DNA of 64,000 nt from Gemmatimonadaceae bacterium (GCA_037721215.1 JBBJNV010000002.1:121765-185764); one strand, 5' to 3'. Positions 54,183 through 63,417 are shown, counted from the stretch's first letter. Made by a program: numbers and translations. The notes: generated by a model not told the origin, from the sequence alone.

Positions 54183-54221
54183 GTGCGCGCGTGTGCAGAT
54201 GGCGAAGTTAGAGAGAGCGAG
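54183..54221. repeat. Non-coding repeat, second copy
   Basis: GTGTGCAGATGGCGAAGTTA and the following purine-rich run match the sequence at 51503-51537. It lies just left of the tandem CTAC...GTAG motifs. Confidence 0.7.
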
Positions 54222-54238
54222 TATTTTGGGCGTATGCA

Positions 54239-54269
54239 CTACCTAAATAGTAGCCTACCTATATAGTAG
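54239..54269. promoter_or_regulatory. Tandem operator-like repeats upstream of the deacylase gene
   Basis: CTACCTAAATAGTAG (54239-54253) and CTACCTATATAGTAG (54255-54269) lie side by side. Each is an imperfect palindrome with CTAC/GTAG arms and an AT core, about 36 bases before the GTG at 54305. Such spacing suggests binding of one or two dimers of a winged-helix regulator; PadR or BlaI-type proteins are candidates by motif style only. Confidence 0.6.
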
Positions 54270-54304
54270 CATGCTCCATCCAATCTGGATTTAACACCAC
54301 GCCT

Positions 54305-55963
54305 GTGTCGATCACGAAACCAATGGTCCCGACATTCCGTTCGCCGATCCTGCTGGCGGTACTGGCTGCATTGGCTGCTTCTCAGTTCAATGCGTCTGGT
54401 CTCGATGCTCAGACACCGGTACAGCCGTCGCGGCGGTATGACGTGCTGATAACCGGCGGGTCCATCATCGACGGAACCGGATCGCCCGCCCGGCACGCGG
54501 ACATCGGTATCAAGGGTGATCGCATTACTGCCCTGTCCGCCAAGCGTATCCCTCGCAGCCAGGCGGCGCGGGTCATCGATGCAACCGGAAAGACCGTAAC
54601 GCCCGGATTCATCGACATGCACGCGCATCTCGAACCCCTGCTGCAGCTGCCGCTGGCCGAGAGTGCGCTGCGACAGGGCGTGACTACCGGTCTTGGTGGT
54701 CCTGACGGCGGATCACCATTGCCGCTTGCGCCTTTCATGGATTCAGTGCGTGCGCTGACCGTGGGTATCAACGTCGCATATCTCGCTGGTCACAACGACA
54801 TCCGTCGGAACGTGATGGGGATGAGCGACAAGGCTCCAACCCTGGATCAGCTCGCGCGCATGAAAGCACTGCTTGCTTCGGCGATGCGCGATGGAGCGTT
54901 CGGGTTATCTACCGGTTTGTTGTACCTGCCGGGCACGTATTCGACTATCGATGAGGTCGTCGCGCTGTCCAGGGTCGCTGCAGACTCCGGCGGCATTTAC
55001 ACGTCACATCTGCGCAAAGAGGGTATCGGTCTCCTCGAGGGTGTCGGCGAGGCGCTCGAGATTGGTCGCCGCGCTCGCATTCCCGTGGTGCTGACTCATC
55101 ACAAGGCGGTTGGCCGGACGATGTGGGGCAAGAGTGTGCTGACTCTTGCGATGGTCGACAGTGCGCGTCGCGCAGGGACTGATGTGTTGATCGACCAGTA
55201 TCCGTACACGGCGACTCACACGGGCATCGGTGTTCTGATTCCATCCTGGGCGATGGCCGGCGGTAACGCGGAGTTCGAGAAGCGACTAGCCGTGCCGGCG
55301 ATGAAGGACAGCATCGTGCGTGGCATCGTCCAGAACATTCTTACCGATCGCGGGGGCGGCGACCTTGCGCGGGTGCAGTTCTCGCGCGTCACGTGGGACA
55401 AGACGCTCGAAGGTAAGACGCTCGCCTACTGGGCGGCGCGGCGCGGCATGGCGCCGACGCCGGAGACCGGCGCGGCGCTGGTGCTCGAGGCAATGAGCAA
55501 GGGAGGGGCGAACGCGATCTACCATGTGCTGGATGAAGGCGACGTGCGCCGCATCATGACGAGTCCGCATACGATGATTGCGTCGGATGGGCGGTTGTCA
55601 CAACCTGGAGAAGGTCATCCGCATCCGCGCGCTTATGGCACTTTTCCGCGGGTACTGGGCGAATATGTGCGCGTGCAGAAGCTCATGCCGCTCGAGACCG
55701 CAGTCTACAAGATGACTGGCATGCCTGCGAAGGGGTTGGGACTGCGTGATCGCGGCGTTCTTCGTGAAGGCGCGTTTGCTGATGTCGTGATCTTCGACGC
55801 TGCTTCAGTGCGGGATCAGGCGACGTTCACTGAGCCGCATCAGTATCCGGTGGGCATCGAGACTGTGATTGTAAACGGAAAGAGCGCGGTGGAGCGCGGG
55901 AAAGCCACAGGCGTGCGGGCGGGGCGCGTGCTCACCCGGCCGCGCAGGGGAGACGGTCGTTAG
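54305..55963 (+). CDS. Exported N-acyl-D-amino-acid deacylase-type amidohydrolase
   Basis: The 552-residue product has a signal peptide, then YDVLITGGSIIDGTGSPARH and VTPGFIDMHAHLEP, whose HxH binds the metal. Further family landmarks are FGLSTGLLYLPGTY, YTSHLRKEG, VVLTHHKAVG and MIASDGRLSQPGEGHPHPR with the catalytic Asp. D-aminoacylases release D-amino acids from N-acyl derivatives; the substrate here may be peptide- or peptidoglycan-derived. Transcription probably starts at the operator-like repeats at 54239. Confidence 0.92.
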   Translation: MSITKPMVPTFRSPILLAVLAALAASQFNASGLDAQTPVQPSRRYDVLITGGSIIDGTGSPARHADIGIKGDRITALSAKRIPRSQAARVIDATGKTVTPGFIDMHAHLEPLLQLPLAESALRQGVTTGLGGPDGGSPLPLAPFMDSVRALTVGINVAYLAGHNDIRRNVMGMSDKAPTLDQLARMKALLASAMRDGAFGLSTGLLYLPGTYSTIDEVVALSRVAADSGGIYTSHLRKEGIGLLEGVGEALEIGRRARIPVVLTHHKAVGRTMWGKSVLTLAMVDSARRAGTDVLIDQYPYTATHTGIGVLIPSWAMAGGNAEFEKRLAVPAMKDSIVRGIVQNILTDRGGGDLARVQFSRVTWDKTLEGKTLAYWAARRGMAPTPETGAALVLEAMSKGGANAIYHVLDEGDVRRIMTSPHTMIASDGRLSQPGEGHPHPRAYGTFPRVLGEYVRVQKLMPLETAVYKMTGMPAKGLGLRDRGVLREGAFADVVIFDAASVRDQATFTEPHQYPVGIETVIVNGKSAVERGKATGVRAGRVLTRPRRGDGR

Positions 55964-56025
55964 CGCTTGATTCCGAACGTAGTGCCGATGTGCAGCGCCC
56001 CGTTTAGCGGCCGTGCTTCGGTGCA

Positions 56026-56697
56026 TTACCCATGCGGCGTCGCTACGTAGAGGGTGTGCATGGGGCCTGTCGTGTCGTGCGCCCGGACGCGCAGCGCGCT
56101 AACGTCGAGCCCAGAGGCGCGCAAAGCTTTAGCGAACTTCGGGTCTTCACCGACGGACCAGTACACCACCGACCCACCAGCGCGCAGCGCGGCCATGGTG
56201 TCCAATATGCCGCGCCTGGCGTAGAGCCGCGCGTTCTCGGACATGAGCATTCCGTCGGACCCATTGTCGGTATCGAGCATGATTGCGTCGAAGCCGCCAG
56301 GGTTTGCCCGGATCACGTTGGTCACATCGTCATGCACCACGCGGACACGCGGATCGCCCATCGCTTCGACGGACAGGCCATATCGCGGGTCAGCGTTCCA
56401 CGCGACCACCTCGGGCACGAGTTCCGCAACGACAACTTCGGCGTCAGCGCGCAACTGCAGGAGCGCGGCGCGGAGTGTGAATCCCAAGCCGAGCCCTCCG
56501 ATCAGTACGCGAATCCCCGGGGCGTCCCGAAGCGGAGCGCAGGCGACTTCCGCAAGCCGCTCCTCAGAGTGATGTCGCCGGGTGGACATGAGCTCCACGC
56601 CGTCGGCGCGGATGAGATATGCGCCGTCGTGCCGATACAGCGTAATCAGCGTCCCATTCGGGGTCCGTGCTTCTCCGAGTCGCTCGAAGGGCTTCAT
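56026..56697 (-). CDS. Spermidine-synthase-like methyltransferase-fold protein
   Basis: The 223-residue protein has a Rossmann core with RVLIGGLGLGFTLRAAL as the SAM-binding loop, VVVAELVPEVVAW as the acidic loop, and FDAIMLDTDNGSDGM. The N-terminal ELMSTRRHHSEERLA matches the gatekeeper region of spermidine-synthase-like proteins. Actual substrate uncertain; no polyamine genes adjoin. Confidence 0.88.
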   Translation of the reverse strand: MKPFERLGEARTPNGTLITLYRHDGAYLIRADGVELMSTRRHHSEERLAEVACAPLRDAPGIRVLIGGLGLGFTLRAALLQLRADAEVVVAELVPEVVAWNADPRYGLSVEAMGDPRVRVVHDDVTNVIRANPGGFDAIMLDTDNGSDGMLMSENARLYARRGILDTMAALRAGGSVVYWSVGEDPKFAKALRASGLDVSALRVRAHDTTGPMHTLYVATPHG

Positions 56698-56767
56698 CGT
56701 GGCCGGGAAGGGGGGGCGTCACAGGTCGTGGGGCAGCGTGGCGCAAAACGACCACGCCGTTGCCATC

Positions 56768-57529
56768 TCATTGAGCGACATCTGAAAGGAAGCGCGGGGT
56801 GAACGGCGCGCAACGCGCGTGGGCGGTGCAGGCGTAACGGACCCCGCCGGGCGGGAGACGTACCCACAGCCGTGACAGGTTCTCCGCGCCTGCGCGGGGG
56901 TCGTCCGAGAAGCCCCGCTTTGCGGGGGCGAAGCCACCCCGTCGTGAGTAAGTCACAGCGTCGCCGAGAAAGAGCACCCCCCGAAACAGGTAAACCACGC
57001 TGCCGGGTGTGTGCCCCGCTACAAGAAAGGCGCGTACGGTGTCAGCGCCGATGACAACGATCGTGTCCTGGGTGAGGGTGTGTACGTCGATCTCGCCCGG
57101 TCGCGGCACGCGGCTCGCCTTGAGGCGCTCGGTCCAGCGCGGGATCCGGCCCCGGTGAATGGTGGCGCCGAGGAGGAGCGACTGCTCCGGCCCGCCGACG
57201 TAGAATCGGGCGCCCTTGAAGGCCGGCCACGCAGCGATATGATCGCGATGGCTATGGGTAAGGAACACCCATCGAACATCAGGAGCGGTGGCGCCCAACG
57301 ACCCGAGGGCGCGGCCAAGTGCCTGGCGATACCCCCACCATCCCAGATCAATTGCGAGCACACCCTGAGTGGTGCGGGCGAGATAGATCATGCTCGTATT
57401 GGAGCCCCCTGTGAGCGCGACGGCCGCCTGCTGCGGCACGATGAGCGGAGCAACCGCACGGCGACATCCACTGATGAGGCTTGCGACTACGAGCAGCGCC
57501 CAGAGTGAACGCCTACCTATGCAATGTCT
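56768..57529 (-). CDS. Lipoprotein metallo-beta-lactamase-fold hydrolase
   Basis: The 253-residue product has a lipobox (LLVVASLISGC) and a zinc motif VFLTHSHRDHIAAW. VAGHTPGSVVYLF and LFLGDAVTYSRRGG supply further ligands. GTG 57529, 14 bases after the upstream DUF1801 gene, is preferred; ATG 57577 in the same frame is possible. Members hydrolyse thioesters, lactones or other small esters. It is probably co-transcribed with the DUF1801 gene. Confidence 0.87.
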   Translation of the reverse strand, partial: RHCIGRRSLWALLVVASLISGCRRAVAPLIVPQQAAVALTGGSNTSMIYLARTTQGVLAIDLGWWGYRQALGRALGSLGATAPDVRWVFLTHSHRDHIAAWPAFKGARFYVGGPEQSLLLGATIHRGRIPRWTERLKASRVPRPGEIDVHTLTQDTIVVIGADTVRAFLVAGHTPGSVVYLFRGVLFLGDAVTYSRRGGFAPAKRGFSDDPRAGAENLSRLWVRLPPGGVRYACTAHARCAPFTPRFLSDVAQ

Positions 57530-57542
57530 CACGCCTGGCGGT

Positions 57543-57917
57543 TTACCAGAAGGCGGTGTCTTTGCGGTCACGCACATCCCGTAGACAGTACTCAGCGATT
57601 CTGCGAACCAGATCCTCCGGCAGGGAGTTGTTGTAGGGAATCTGAAGGGTGCCCTTGGTAGTTTTATGATTTTCCAGCTCCTCGCGGAACGCCGCCAACG
57701 CAGCCGCTGTCGGCGCGAAGCTGAGGTGTGCTTTGTGCGCGGAGAAAGCGAACAGGAATCGGGGCTCCACGAAGAAGGGCGTTCCCCACTTGATCGCCTC
57801 CTGGGCCTCCGGCGCGACGCTCTTGAGAATCGCGTACAGCCGGCGCAAATGCGCCTGGCCGTCGCGTGGGGCGGCACGGATATATTCGGCGATCGTAGTA
57901 GGACGCTTGCTTGCCAT
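57543..57917 (-). CDS. DUF1801-family protein
   Basis: The 124-residue product shows the YdhG-like pattern: EYIRAAPRDGQAHLRRLYAI, then EAIKWGTPFFVE and HLSFAPTAAAL. The function is unknown. ATG 57917 follows CAGGAG. Its downstream neighbour is the metallo-beta-lactamase lipoprotein. Confidence 0.9.
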   Translation of the reverse strand: MASKRPTTIAEYIRAAPRDGQAHLRRLYAILKSVAPEAQEAIKWGTPFFVEPRFLFAFSAHKAHLSFAPTAAALAAFREELENHKTTKGTLQIPYNNSLPEDLVRRIAEYCLRDVRDRKDTAFW

Positions 57918-58081
57918 CTCTCCTGGCTCAATTAGGGAAGCGTGTTGCAGCACCGCATCCGCTTCGGCACGCAGACGATCACGGTGGTTTTGTCACAGCG
58001 GCCGCGCGGGGCGGCATCGATCCGTACAGCCTCCTCGACTGCGAGGAGGACGACATTATCGAACCGATAGAGGAAGAAATG

Positions 58082-58642
58082 TCAGGGAACCCACCTGGTA
58101 ACGTCGCCCGCTGATCGCCGCGGTTTCGCCGAGGGCATCGTTGCCGGCTCTCCGACGTTTACAGTTGCGATGATGCGATCTCCATCGGCGACTCCGATCG
58201 CGGTCCGCGCCGCAGGATCGTCCATGACCGCGCCTGTCTTGATGTGTGTGCCCAGTCCGAGCGCGACCGCGGCGAGCGAGATGTTCTGCACCGCCATCAT
58301 GCCGGTGGCATAGTCCTCCTCGCGAATCTCGGGATTCTCATTCTGAGCGATGGCGACAGCGATCATCAGTGGCAGCGCCGCGTGCTCCTCCGCCACCTTC
58401 TGACGGAGCTGCTCGGCGGCGGCGGGATCGTCGACCTTGCGCGCCTTCCGCGCGCCAAGCGCCAATCCGAAAGCCCGTCGTGCAGCGGGGCCGAGGACGA
58501 AGAATCTCCAGGGTTGCGTGAGGCGATGATTCGGGACCGTCACCGCATGTTCGAGGAGAGTCTCGATCTCGGCGCGAGTTACCTCGCGCGTACTGAATTC
58601 GCGAATCGACCGGCGGCTGGACAGAAGCTCAATAGGGTTCAT
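58082..58642 (-). CDS. Nitroreductase-family protein
   Basis: The 186-residue FMN-dependent enzyme has LLSSRRSIREFSTREV at the start, PNHRLTQPWRFFVLG for FMN binding, and AVQNISLAAVALGLGTHIKTG near the C-terminus, as in NfsB/YdjA-like members. It reduces nitro compounds or quinones with NAD(P)H. ATG 58642 is used; the longer frame includes an unrelated tail (58709-58848). Confidence 0.92.
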   Translation of the reverse strand: MNPIELLSSRRSIREFSTREVTRAEIETLLEHAVTVPNHRLTQPWRFFVLGPAARRAFGLALGARKARKVDDPAAAEQLRQKVAEEHAALPLMIAVAIAQNENPEIREEDYATGMMAVQNISLAAVALGLGTHIKTGAVMDDPAARTAIGVADGDRIIATVNVGEPATMPSAKPRRSAGDVTRWVP

Positions 58643-58708
58643 GGAGGCGAATTTAATACTTGCAGAGTGACCACCGGGGGATGGAGGCTTGCTGCATCGA
58701 ACACACAC

Positions 58709-58848
58709 CCAACCCTCGACCAGATAGAGGTCGCTCATGGCGCGGTGCCATGAATAGCCGTAGCCGCGACCGTCCGGCGTCGTGACGAGCGTGCTGAGAT
58801 TCAGATTCATGATTCCCGCCGGATCCTGCGGGTTGATGTCCGCCCACG
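58709..58848 (-). pseudogene. C-terminal tail of a WD40/PD40-type protein
   Basis: In frame with the nitroreductase open frame, WADINPQDPAGIMNLNLSTL and GYGYSWHRAMSDLYLVEGW match the end of Gemmatimonadota-type WD40/Tol-propeller Ser/Thr kinases (PDG.SYAYS...LSDLYLVEG). The rest is absent, so this is a gene tail left by deletion. Confidence 0.65.
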
Positions 58849-58997
58849 TATCACGTCGACCCGTCGCCCGGATCGACGCGGAACACCGTGCCGCCTGCCG
58901 CCGGCGAACGCTTCGGCTGCGCGCCAGGTGTGTTTCGCGAACGCGAGCGTGGACGCTGGGCCGGACCTGTCGTCGAACAACGAAGGCCAGTGGGTCG

Positions 58998-59444
58998 CGT
59001 CGAGACAGTTGCGCCGCTGCGCGTTGCGTTCGTCCGGCACGTCGGCCCATATGATCAGGTACGCCCGGTGTTTGAACGGCTCGCCATCTGCGCCGCAGCG
59101 CGCGCTTCGAACATCGAGCCGCTGTTCCTCGGCCTCGCGCACGACGATCCGGGCATCACGCCGACCGCGCAGCTCCGCTTCGACTGTTGCATCGAGGTCA
59201 CTGCGAATGTTCGCGGCAAAGCGACGTTGGCGTGACTGAGGTTTGTGGCGGCGAGTACGCCACCGCTGTCCATCGCGGCTCGTTCAAGCGCCTCGCCGAG
59301 ACGTACGCGTGGCTCGCGCTTGACTTCATGCCTCGCGAGGGACGATCGATGCGCAAGGCACCGTGCGTCGAGATTTATCTCACGCCGCCGTAGCGAACGT
59401 CGCCGGCCGAACTCATCACAGAGGTTCTCGTCCCCATTCGTTAA
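58998..59444 (+). pseudogene. GyrI-like/AraC effector-binding domain remnant
   Basis: VAFVRHVGPYDQVRPVFERL, then EPLFLGLAHDDPGITP and LRFDCCIEV read as a GyrI-like domain. After a frame change near 59225 it goes on GVTEVCGGEYATAVHRGSF and ETYAWLALDFMPREGRSM, meets an in-frame TAG at 59391, and finishes ELITEVLVPIR. No DNA-binding domain precedes it, so it is a fragment of an AraC-type or stand-alone effector-binding protein. Confidence 0.8.
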
Positions 59445-59535
59445 GACGTTCTGCGAAGGATCATCCGCGATGGGGTAGACGACCGATTCCCGTTCTGCAT
59501 CGCCAGTCTCCGGGTAAGCGAAAGCATCTAACGCA

Positions 59536-59565
59536 ACGGGGCGGGCCGTACTCGGCCCGCCCCGT
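59536..59565 (-). terminator. Strong hairpin terminator for the collagen-like gene
   Basis: ACGGGGCGGGCC, a 6-base loop and GGCCCGCCCCGT form a perfect 12-bp stem 26 bases beyond the minus-strand stop at 59591. A long T-run is lacking, but the stem is very stable. Confidence 0.75.
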
Positions 59566-59590
59566 CCTATCCGTGGTACCGCTTGCGACG

Positions 59591-61108
59591 TCAGGGCTTC
59601 GGAGCCTGAATCGCGCCTTCAATTTTTCCCACTCGCGCAGTGAGCTCGGCGAGCTTTCGTTCGGTTTCGGCCTGCCGATCCTTCAGCTCCACAATATCCT
59701 TGCGAAGCATGGAGTTCTCCTCGCGCAACGCGGTCGTCCGCTCTTCCAGCGCCTGCGCGGCGGCCATCATTACGCCGTCGATGTCAACTGAATTGATGAG
59801 CAGGTTACTCTCACCCAGTCCGAACGCGGCGTGAAAATCCTGGGCCATCGGTCCCATGTGGCGGATCGAGCGTTCCTGGGTCTTGTAGTTCCAGCTTGAC
59901 ACCGGAATGTCGCGCAGTTGGCCGAGGACGTACTCGCCGTCGGTGGGCGAGAACAGCTCTTTACGGTTTCGGTCAGAGACAGAACTCCACGATGAACCGC
60001 CAGGAGCGACTTCGACCCCCGATGAGAGGTTCTGAGACGTATACATCTTAAGTCCACCACAGCCGCGCACGACGAACTGGTTGTTGGCGGTAGCGTACAC
60101 CGAGTCAGAAGAGAAACTGGCACATGCGTCTCCGATCACTACGGCGCCCTGGCGCTGAGCGCGAGCGTTCTTGCCAATAGCGACAGAGAAATTAGAGCGA
60201 GCACTGCTCTGCAACCCCATTGCAAACGCATACTGCCCAAGGGCATTAGAAGACCCAATCACTACGGATCCAAGACCCATTGCACGTGCACTCAGACCGA
60301 TGGCTACGGCATCATCGCCAGTTGCCTGTGCATCCTCGCCCATGGCGAAAGAGCGCAGGCCGCTCGCGACGGAGCTCGCGCCGAGGTTTGCGTTGCCCGT
60401 CACGGAAAGCCGGGTGGCAGTAACGGCACCGGCCGAGAACTCGCCGGACGCACCGCGCTCGATGAGGGTATTGGGGGTGTTGCTGCTGGTGCCTGAAGTG
60501 GCCCCGGTCCCAGCCGGCCCCTGGGGTCCGGTTGGTCCTGCTGCGCCGTTGCAGGCGAAGGTGGTTCCGGTCACGGCAACGAACTGTGATCCGCCGGTGG
60601 AGCAGGTTGCATCGCCAACGGCGAGCGCCGCGCTGGTCACCGACGTGCCGTTGGTGCCATTCGTGCCCGCGGTGCCGGCCGCTCCCGTTGCGCCGGCAGG
60701 TCCGGTTGCGCCAGCAGGACCAATGGCGCCGGTTGCTCCAGCGGCGCCTGTGGGACCGGCGGGGCCGAGAGCCCCAGCGGGTCCGGTGTCGCCTGGGTCA
60801 CCCTTTACGCCCGTCGAGCCAGTTGGTCCGGCGACTCCAGTTGCACCAGCGGGACCGACAGCCCCAGCGGGCCCCGTGCCGCCCGGGTCACCCTTTGCGC
60901 CGGTCGCGCCGATGGGTCCAGTCGCGCCAGTCGCACCCGCCGCTCCAGTAGAGCCGGCTACTCCGGTTGCACCGATAGGTCCTTGAACACCGGCAGCTCC
61001 TGTCGCACCAATCGCACCTGCCGATCCAGTCGCTCCAGTTGCTCCAGTTGCACCGATAGGTCCTTGAACGCCCGCAGCGCCTGTTGCACCAGCCGGACCG
61101 ATCGCGGC
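59591..61108 (-). CDS. Collagen-like, YadA-head, S74-chaperone surface protein, 5'-truncated
   Basis: The frame opens after a TAA at 61109-61111 without start codon or signal peptide. It encodes about 150 residues of Gly-X-Y repeats ([19 protein letters not shown]), then a spacer, YadA-type head repeats ([19 protein letters not shown] and similar), and an S74 intramolecular chaperone domain ([23 protein letters not shown]) ending in a coiled coil. S74 domains trimerise fibres and then cleave themselves off. The 5' end was lost where it joins the reductase-like fragment. The only usable internal start is a GTG at 60640, after the collagen part. Confidence 0.85.
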   Translation of the reverse strand, partial: AAIGPAGATGAAGVQGPIGATGATGATGSAGAIGATGAAGVQGPIGATGVAGSTGAAGATGATGPIGATGAKGDPGGTGPAGAVGPAGATGVAGPTGSTGVKGDPGDTGPAGALGPAGPTGAAGATGAIGPAGATGPAGATGAAGTAGTNGTNGTSVTSAALAVGDATCSTGGSQFVAVTGTTFACNGAAGPTGPQGPAGTGATSGTSSNTPNTLIERGASGEFSAGAVTATRLSVTGNANLGASSVASGLRSFAMGEDAQATGDDAVAIGLSARAMGLGSVVIGSSNALGQYAFAMGLQSSARSNFSVAIGKNARAQRQGAVVIGDACASFSSDSVYATANNQFVVRGCGGLKMYTSQNLSSGVEVAPGGSSWSSVSDRNRKELFSPTDGEYVLGQLRDIPVSSWNYKTQERSIRHMGPMAQDFHAAFGLGESNLLINSVDIDGVMMAAAQALEERTTALREENSMLRKDIVELKDRQAETERKLAELTARVGKIEGAIQAPKP

Positions 61109-61329
61109 TTATACCGCATCGCGACCGCGCGTGAGCCGAACTCCAGCCGGCTCACGAGCTTCAGGTCGACATGCTTCGATAGCCCCTTGAACAACGTTGG
61201 CCCATGGCCCGCAAGCCTAGGCTGCACCACGAACTCATACTCATCAATCAATCCCAGCTCCGCCAATGCCCGCGGGAGCTTCACACCTCCGACGAACAGT
61301 CCCTTAGCCACCCAATAGCGCATTCGCAT
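61109..61329 (-). pseudogene. C-terminal fragment of a dihydrofolate-reductase/RibD-like protein
   Basis: LPRALAELGLIDEYEFVVQP then GHGPTLFKGLSKHVDLKLVS and [12 protein letters not shown] are the C-terminal part of the RibD-C/DHFR-like family often annotated as dihydrofolate reductase family protein. The normal stop after KPR is lost: the frame runs on out of phase into the collagen coding region. The N-terminal half is missing. Confidence 0.8.
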
Positions 61330-61438
61330 GCTCGATCGGTGCCGTCATCCACACCGCTGCGTACGCCACGCCGCCAAGGGTAAGACTCCAACCTGTAAAG
61401 CGGCGCATCGCCTGCTCGGCTGCCGGATCGCACCGAGT

Positions 61439-61735
61439 CTATACGAGTGGCGTGAGTGCCTTGGGCACTGCGTTCGCGAACATGACTACCACCGTTCCCT
61501 TCAGAACGCCTGCAATCACGACATTATGGCAGCTTTCATTAGGAAAACCGAGCGTCGCCGCCTGCTCCAAACACCGCGACTGGAGGTCTGCGACGTCCTG
61601 TTTCCGAAGTGGCATCGCAAGCGTCTGGGCGGTTCCATCAGGATTGGTTACTGTAACAGTCGCGCGTCCCGGCGCGGCCGGTAGCTGAGCCGACGGTGCT
61701 GAGGGTGCTTGAAGCTGGTGCCTGAGCAGGAGCAT
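61439..61735 (-). CDS. Hypothetical protein
   Basis: The 98-residue open frame has a Pro/Ala-rich start (LQAPSAPSAQLPAAPG) and a regular C-terminal part, LRKQDVADLQSRCLEQAATL and VVIAGVLKGTVVVMFANAV, which could be one hydrophobic segment. Codon use looks real. The exact start is uncertain (an upstream ATG at 61816 is in frame). No family recognised. Confidence 0.5.
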   Translation of the reverse strand: MLLLRHQLQAPSAPSAQLPAAPGRATVTVTNPDGTAQTLAMPLRKQDVADLQSRCLEQAATLGFPNESCHNVVIAGVLKGTVVVMFANAVPKALTPLV

Positions 61736-61824
61736 TCTGTTCCTGCATAGAACAATCTTACGGTGAGATCGGTAATGGCGTTTCATCCACTCGGCACCCG
61801 CGTCGGCAGCATGCAAACTGGATC

Positions 61825-62880
61825 ATGTTTTTCACTACCTGCGTAGGCGGAGCGCTGCTTGGGATTCTATCCGGCTGCGCAACTGGAGGTCATCCCATGA
61901 CTGCCGAAATCGACACGTTGATGCGCGAATACAATGGCGCTGTCCCTGGAGCATCGCTGCTTATCGTTCATGATGGCCATGCCGTCGTCAGACGCGCATG
62001 GGGAATGGCCGACATAGAAGCGGGCATCAAGGCCACGCCGGCGACGAACTACCGGCTTGCATCAGTGACGAAACCGTTCACTGCTGCGGCAATTCTGTTG
62101 CTCGCCGAGGACAGAAAGTTGACGCTCGACGACAAGGTGAACCGCTGGCTGCCTTCGCTGCCAGGCGCGGCAGAGCCGGTGACGATTCGGCACTTGCTCA
62201 CCCACACTGCGGGTCTGGTGGACTATGAGGACGTGATGGTCGCCGGCGACACTCGCCAGATGCATGACGAGGACGTTCTGGCGCTGCTCGGGCGGCAGGA
62301 CACCACTTATTTCACACCCGGGTCGAGCTACAGGTATAGCAACAGTGGCTATGCGCTTCTCGCACTCATCGTCGAAAAAGCATCGGGAATGAGCTTCGGC
62401 ACATTCCTGAGGCAGCGCATTTTCATGCCGCTCCGAATGACTGAGACTGTGGCGCACGCAGAAGGTAAATCCGTAGTAACGGCACGAGCTTATGGATACA
62501 CAAAGCAGCCTGCCGGGTGGATACGGAAAGATCAAAGCACCACCAGTGCCGTGCTTGGCGATGGAGGCATTTATTCTTCAATCGATGACATGGCGAAATG
62601 GGATGCAGCCTGGTACGACTCGAGACTGCTGTCTGACGAATCACGCCGGTTGGCGCTCACGCCGCACACCACTACTGATGAAGCTGAGGTACAGTACGGG
62701 TATGGCTGGCGTATTACCGGTGGCACCGTATGGCACTCAGGCGAGACCTCAGGCTTCCGAAATGTCATCGTGCGCCTTCCTGCCCAACGTGTCACTGTTG
62801 TGATTCTCACCAACCGGGATGATCCTCAGCCCTACAGGACCGCATTGGCAATCGCTTCCAGATTTACCGCGCAAGAATGA
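61825..62880 (+). CDS. Serine beta-lactamase-family hydrolase, lipoprotein
   Basis: A class-C-like penicillin-binding/esterase-type protein of 351 residues with lipobox (GILSGCATG). The catalytic motifs are present: SVTK (Ser-x-x-Lys), YSNSGY (Tyr-x-Asn) and HSGETSG (His-x-Gly). Family members act as esterases, D-aminopeptidases or peptidases rather than beta-lactamases. The family name alone should not be taken as antibiotic resistance. Confidence 0.93.
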   Translation: MFFTTCVGGALLGILSGCATGGHPMTAEIDTLMREYNGAVPGASLLIVHDGHAVVRRAWGMADIEAGIKATPATNYRLASVTKPFTAAAILLLAEDRKLTLDDKVNRWLPSLPGAAEPVTIRHLLTHTAGLVDYEDVMVAGDTRQMHDEDVLALLGRQDTTYFTPGSSYRYSNSGYALLALIVEKASGMSFGTFLRQRIFMPLRMTETVAHAEGKSVVTARAYGYTKQPAGWIRKDQSTTSAVLGDGGIYSSIDDMAKWDAAWYDSRLLSDESRRLALTPHTTTDEAEVQYGYGWRITGGTVWHSGETSGFRNVIVRLPAQRVTVVILTNRDDPQPYRTALAIASRFTAQE

Positions 62881-63018
62881 AAGAATATCTCATCGAGCGA
62901 ACAGTCGGGTCGAACGGCCGCTCGCTTAAGTCTTCCAGTTGTTTGCGTCCGCCAAGAATCTCGAAAGCCTGACCCCGCGCGAGCTGGGGTTCCAGACGAC
63001 AGACCGCCTCATTCGTCC

Positions 63019-63417
63019 CTAGCGGTAGGCATGTCGTACCTTTGGGGTTGCTGCGTATGCGAAGACAGCTCCATTGACTGCGGCCGCAAACCAGCCCTGC
63101 GGAATGCCCACACTGACTTGCCAAAGGCTCCCCAACACGCCGATGCCGTACACAATAAGAGTCATGTGCCACGCCCAGGGACGTACCTGCCAGGATGCAT
63201 AAGCGAGGACTGCTAGCACAAGGCCTACAAAGACAAGAAAGACCCATGTTTCTGTGCCGAAGAACTCGACCATGATTGCACTTCCACCGGAGACGGCGAG
63301 CCCTTCTTGGAAGCGGTCTGAGATAGCACTTCCAATCGCCATGGTGAAACATGCCAATGCGCCGAGCGCGTGAACGATTGTTAATGCATGCACGAACATG
63401 GGACGAGGGATCAGCAT
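63019..63417 (-). CDS. Small integral membrane protein
   Basis: The 132-residue product has four membrane helices (IVHALGALACFTMAIGSA, VFLVFVGLVLAVLAYASW, MTLIVYGIGVLGSLWQV, FAAAVNGAVFAYAAT). Function unknown. It lies between the serine hydrolase and HigBA. Confidence 0.65.
   Translation of the reverse strand: MLIPRPMFVHALTIVHALGALACFTMAIGSAISDRFQEGLAVSGGSAIMVEFFGTETWVFLVFVGLVLAVLAYASWQVRPWAWHMTLIVYGIGVLGSLWQVSVGIPQGWFAAAVNGAVFAYAATPKVRHAYR

Noticed and set aside
57911..58114. Short plus-strand frame with an acidic tail (CEEDDIIEPIEEE)
   Set aside because: It could be a gene tail, but with no family and overlapping both neighbours I cannot support it.
60171..60986. Proline-rich plus-strand frame of 271 codons
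   Set aside because: It is the reverse complement of Gly-X-Y repeats, which always gives Pro/Ala/Val-rich antisense frames.
61825..62880. Antibiotic-resistance beta-lactamase
   Set aside because: The SxxK/YxN/HxG set also fits esterases and peptidases of this large family; nothing here points to antibiotic hydrolysis.
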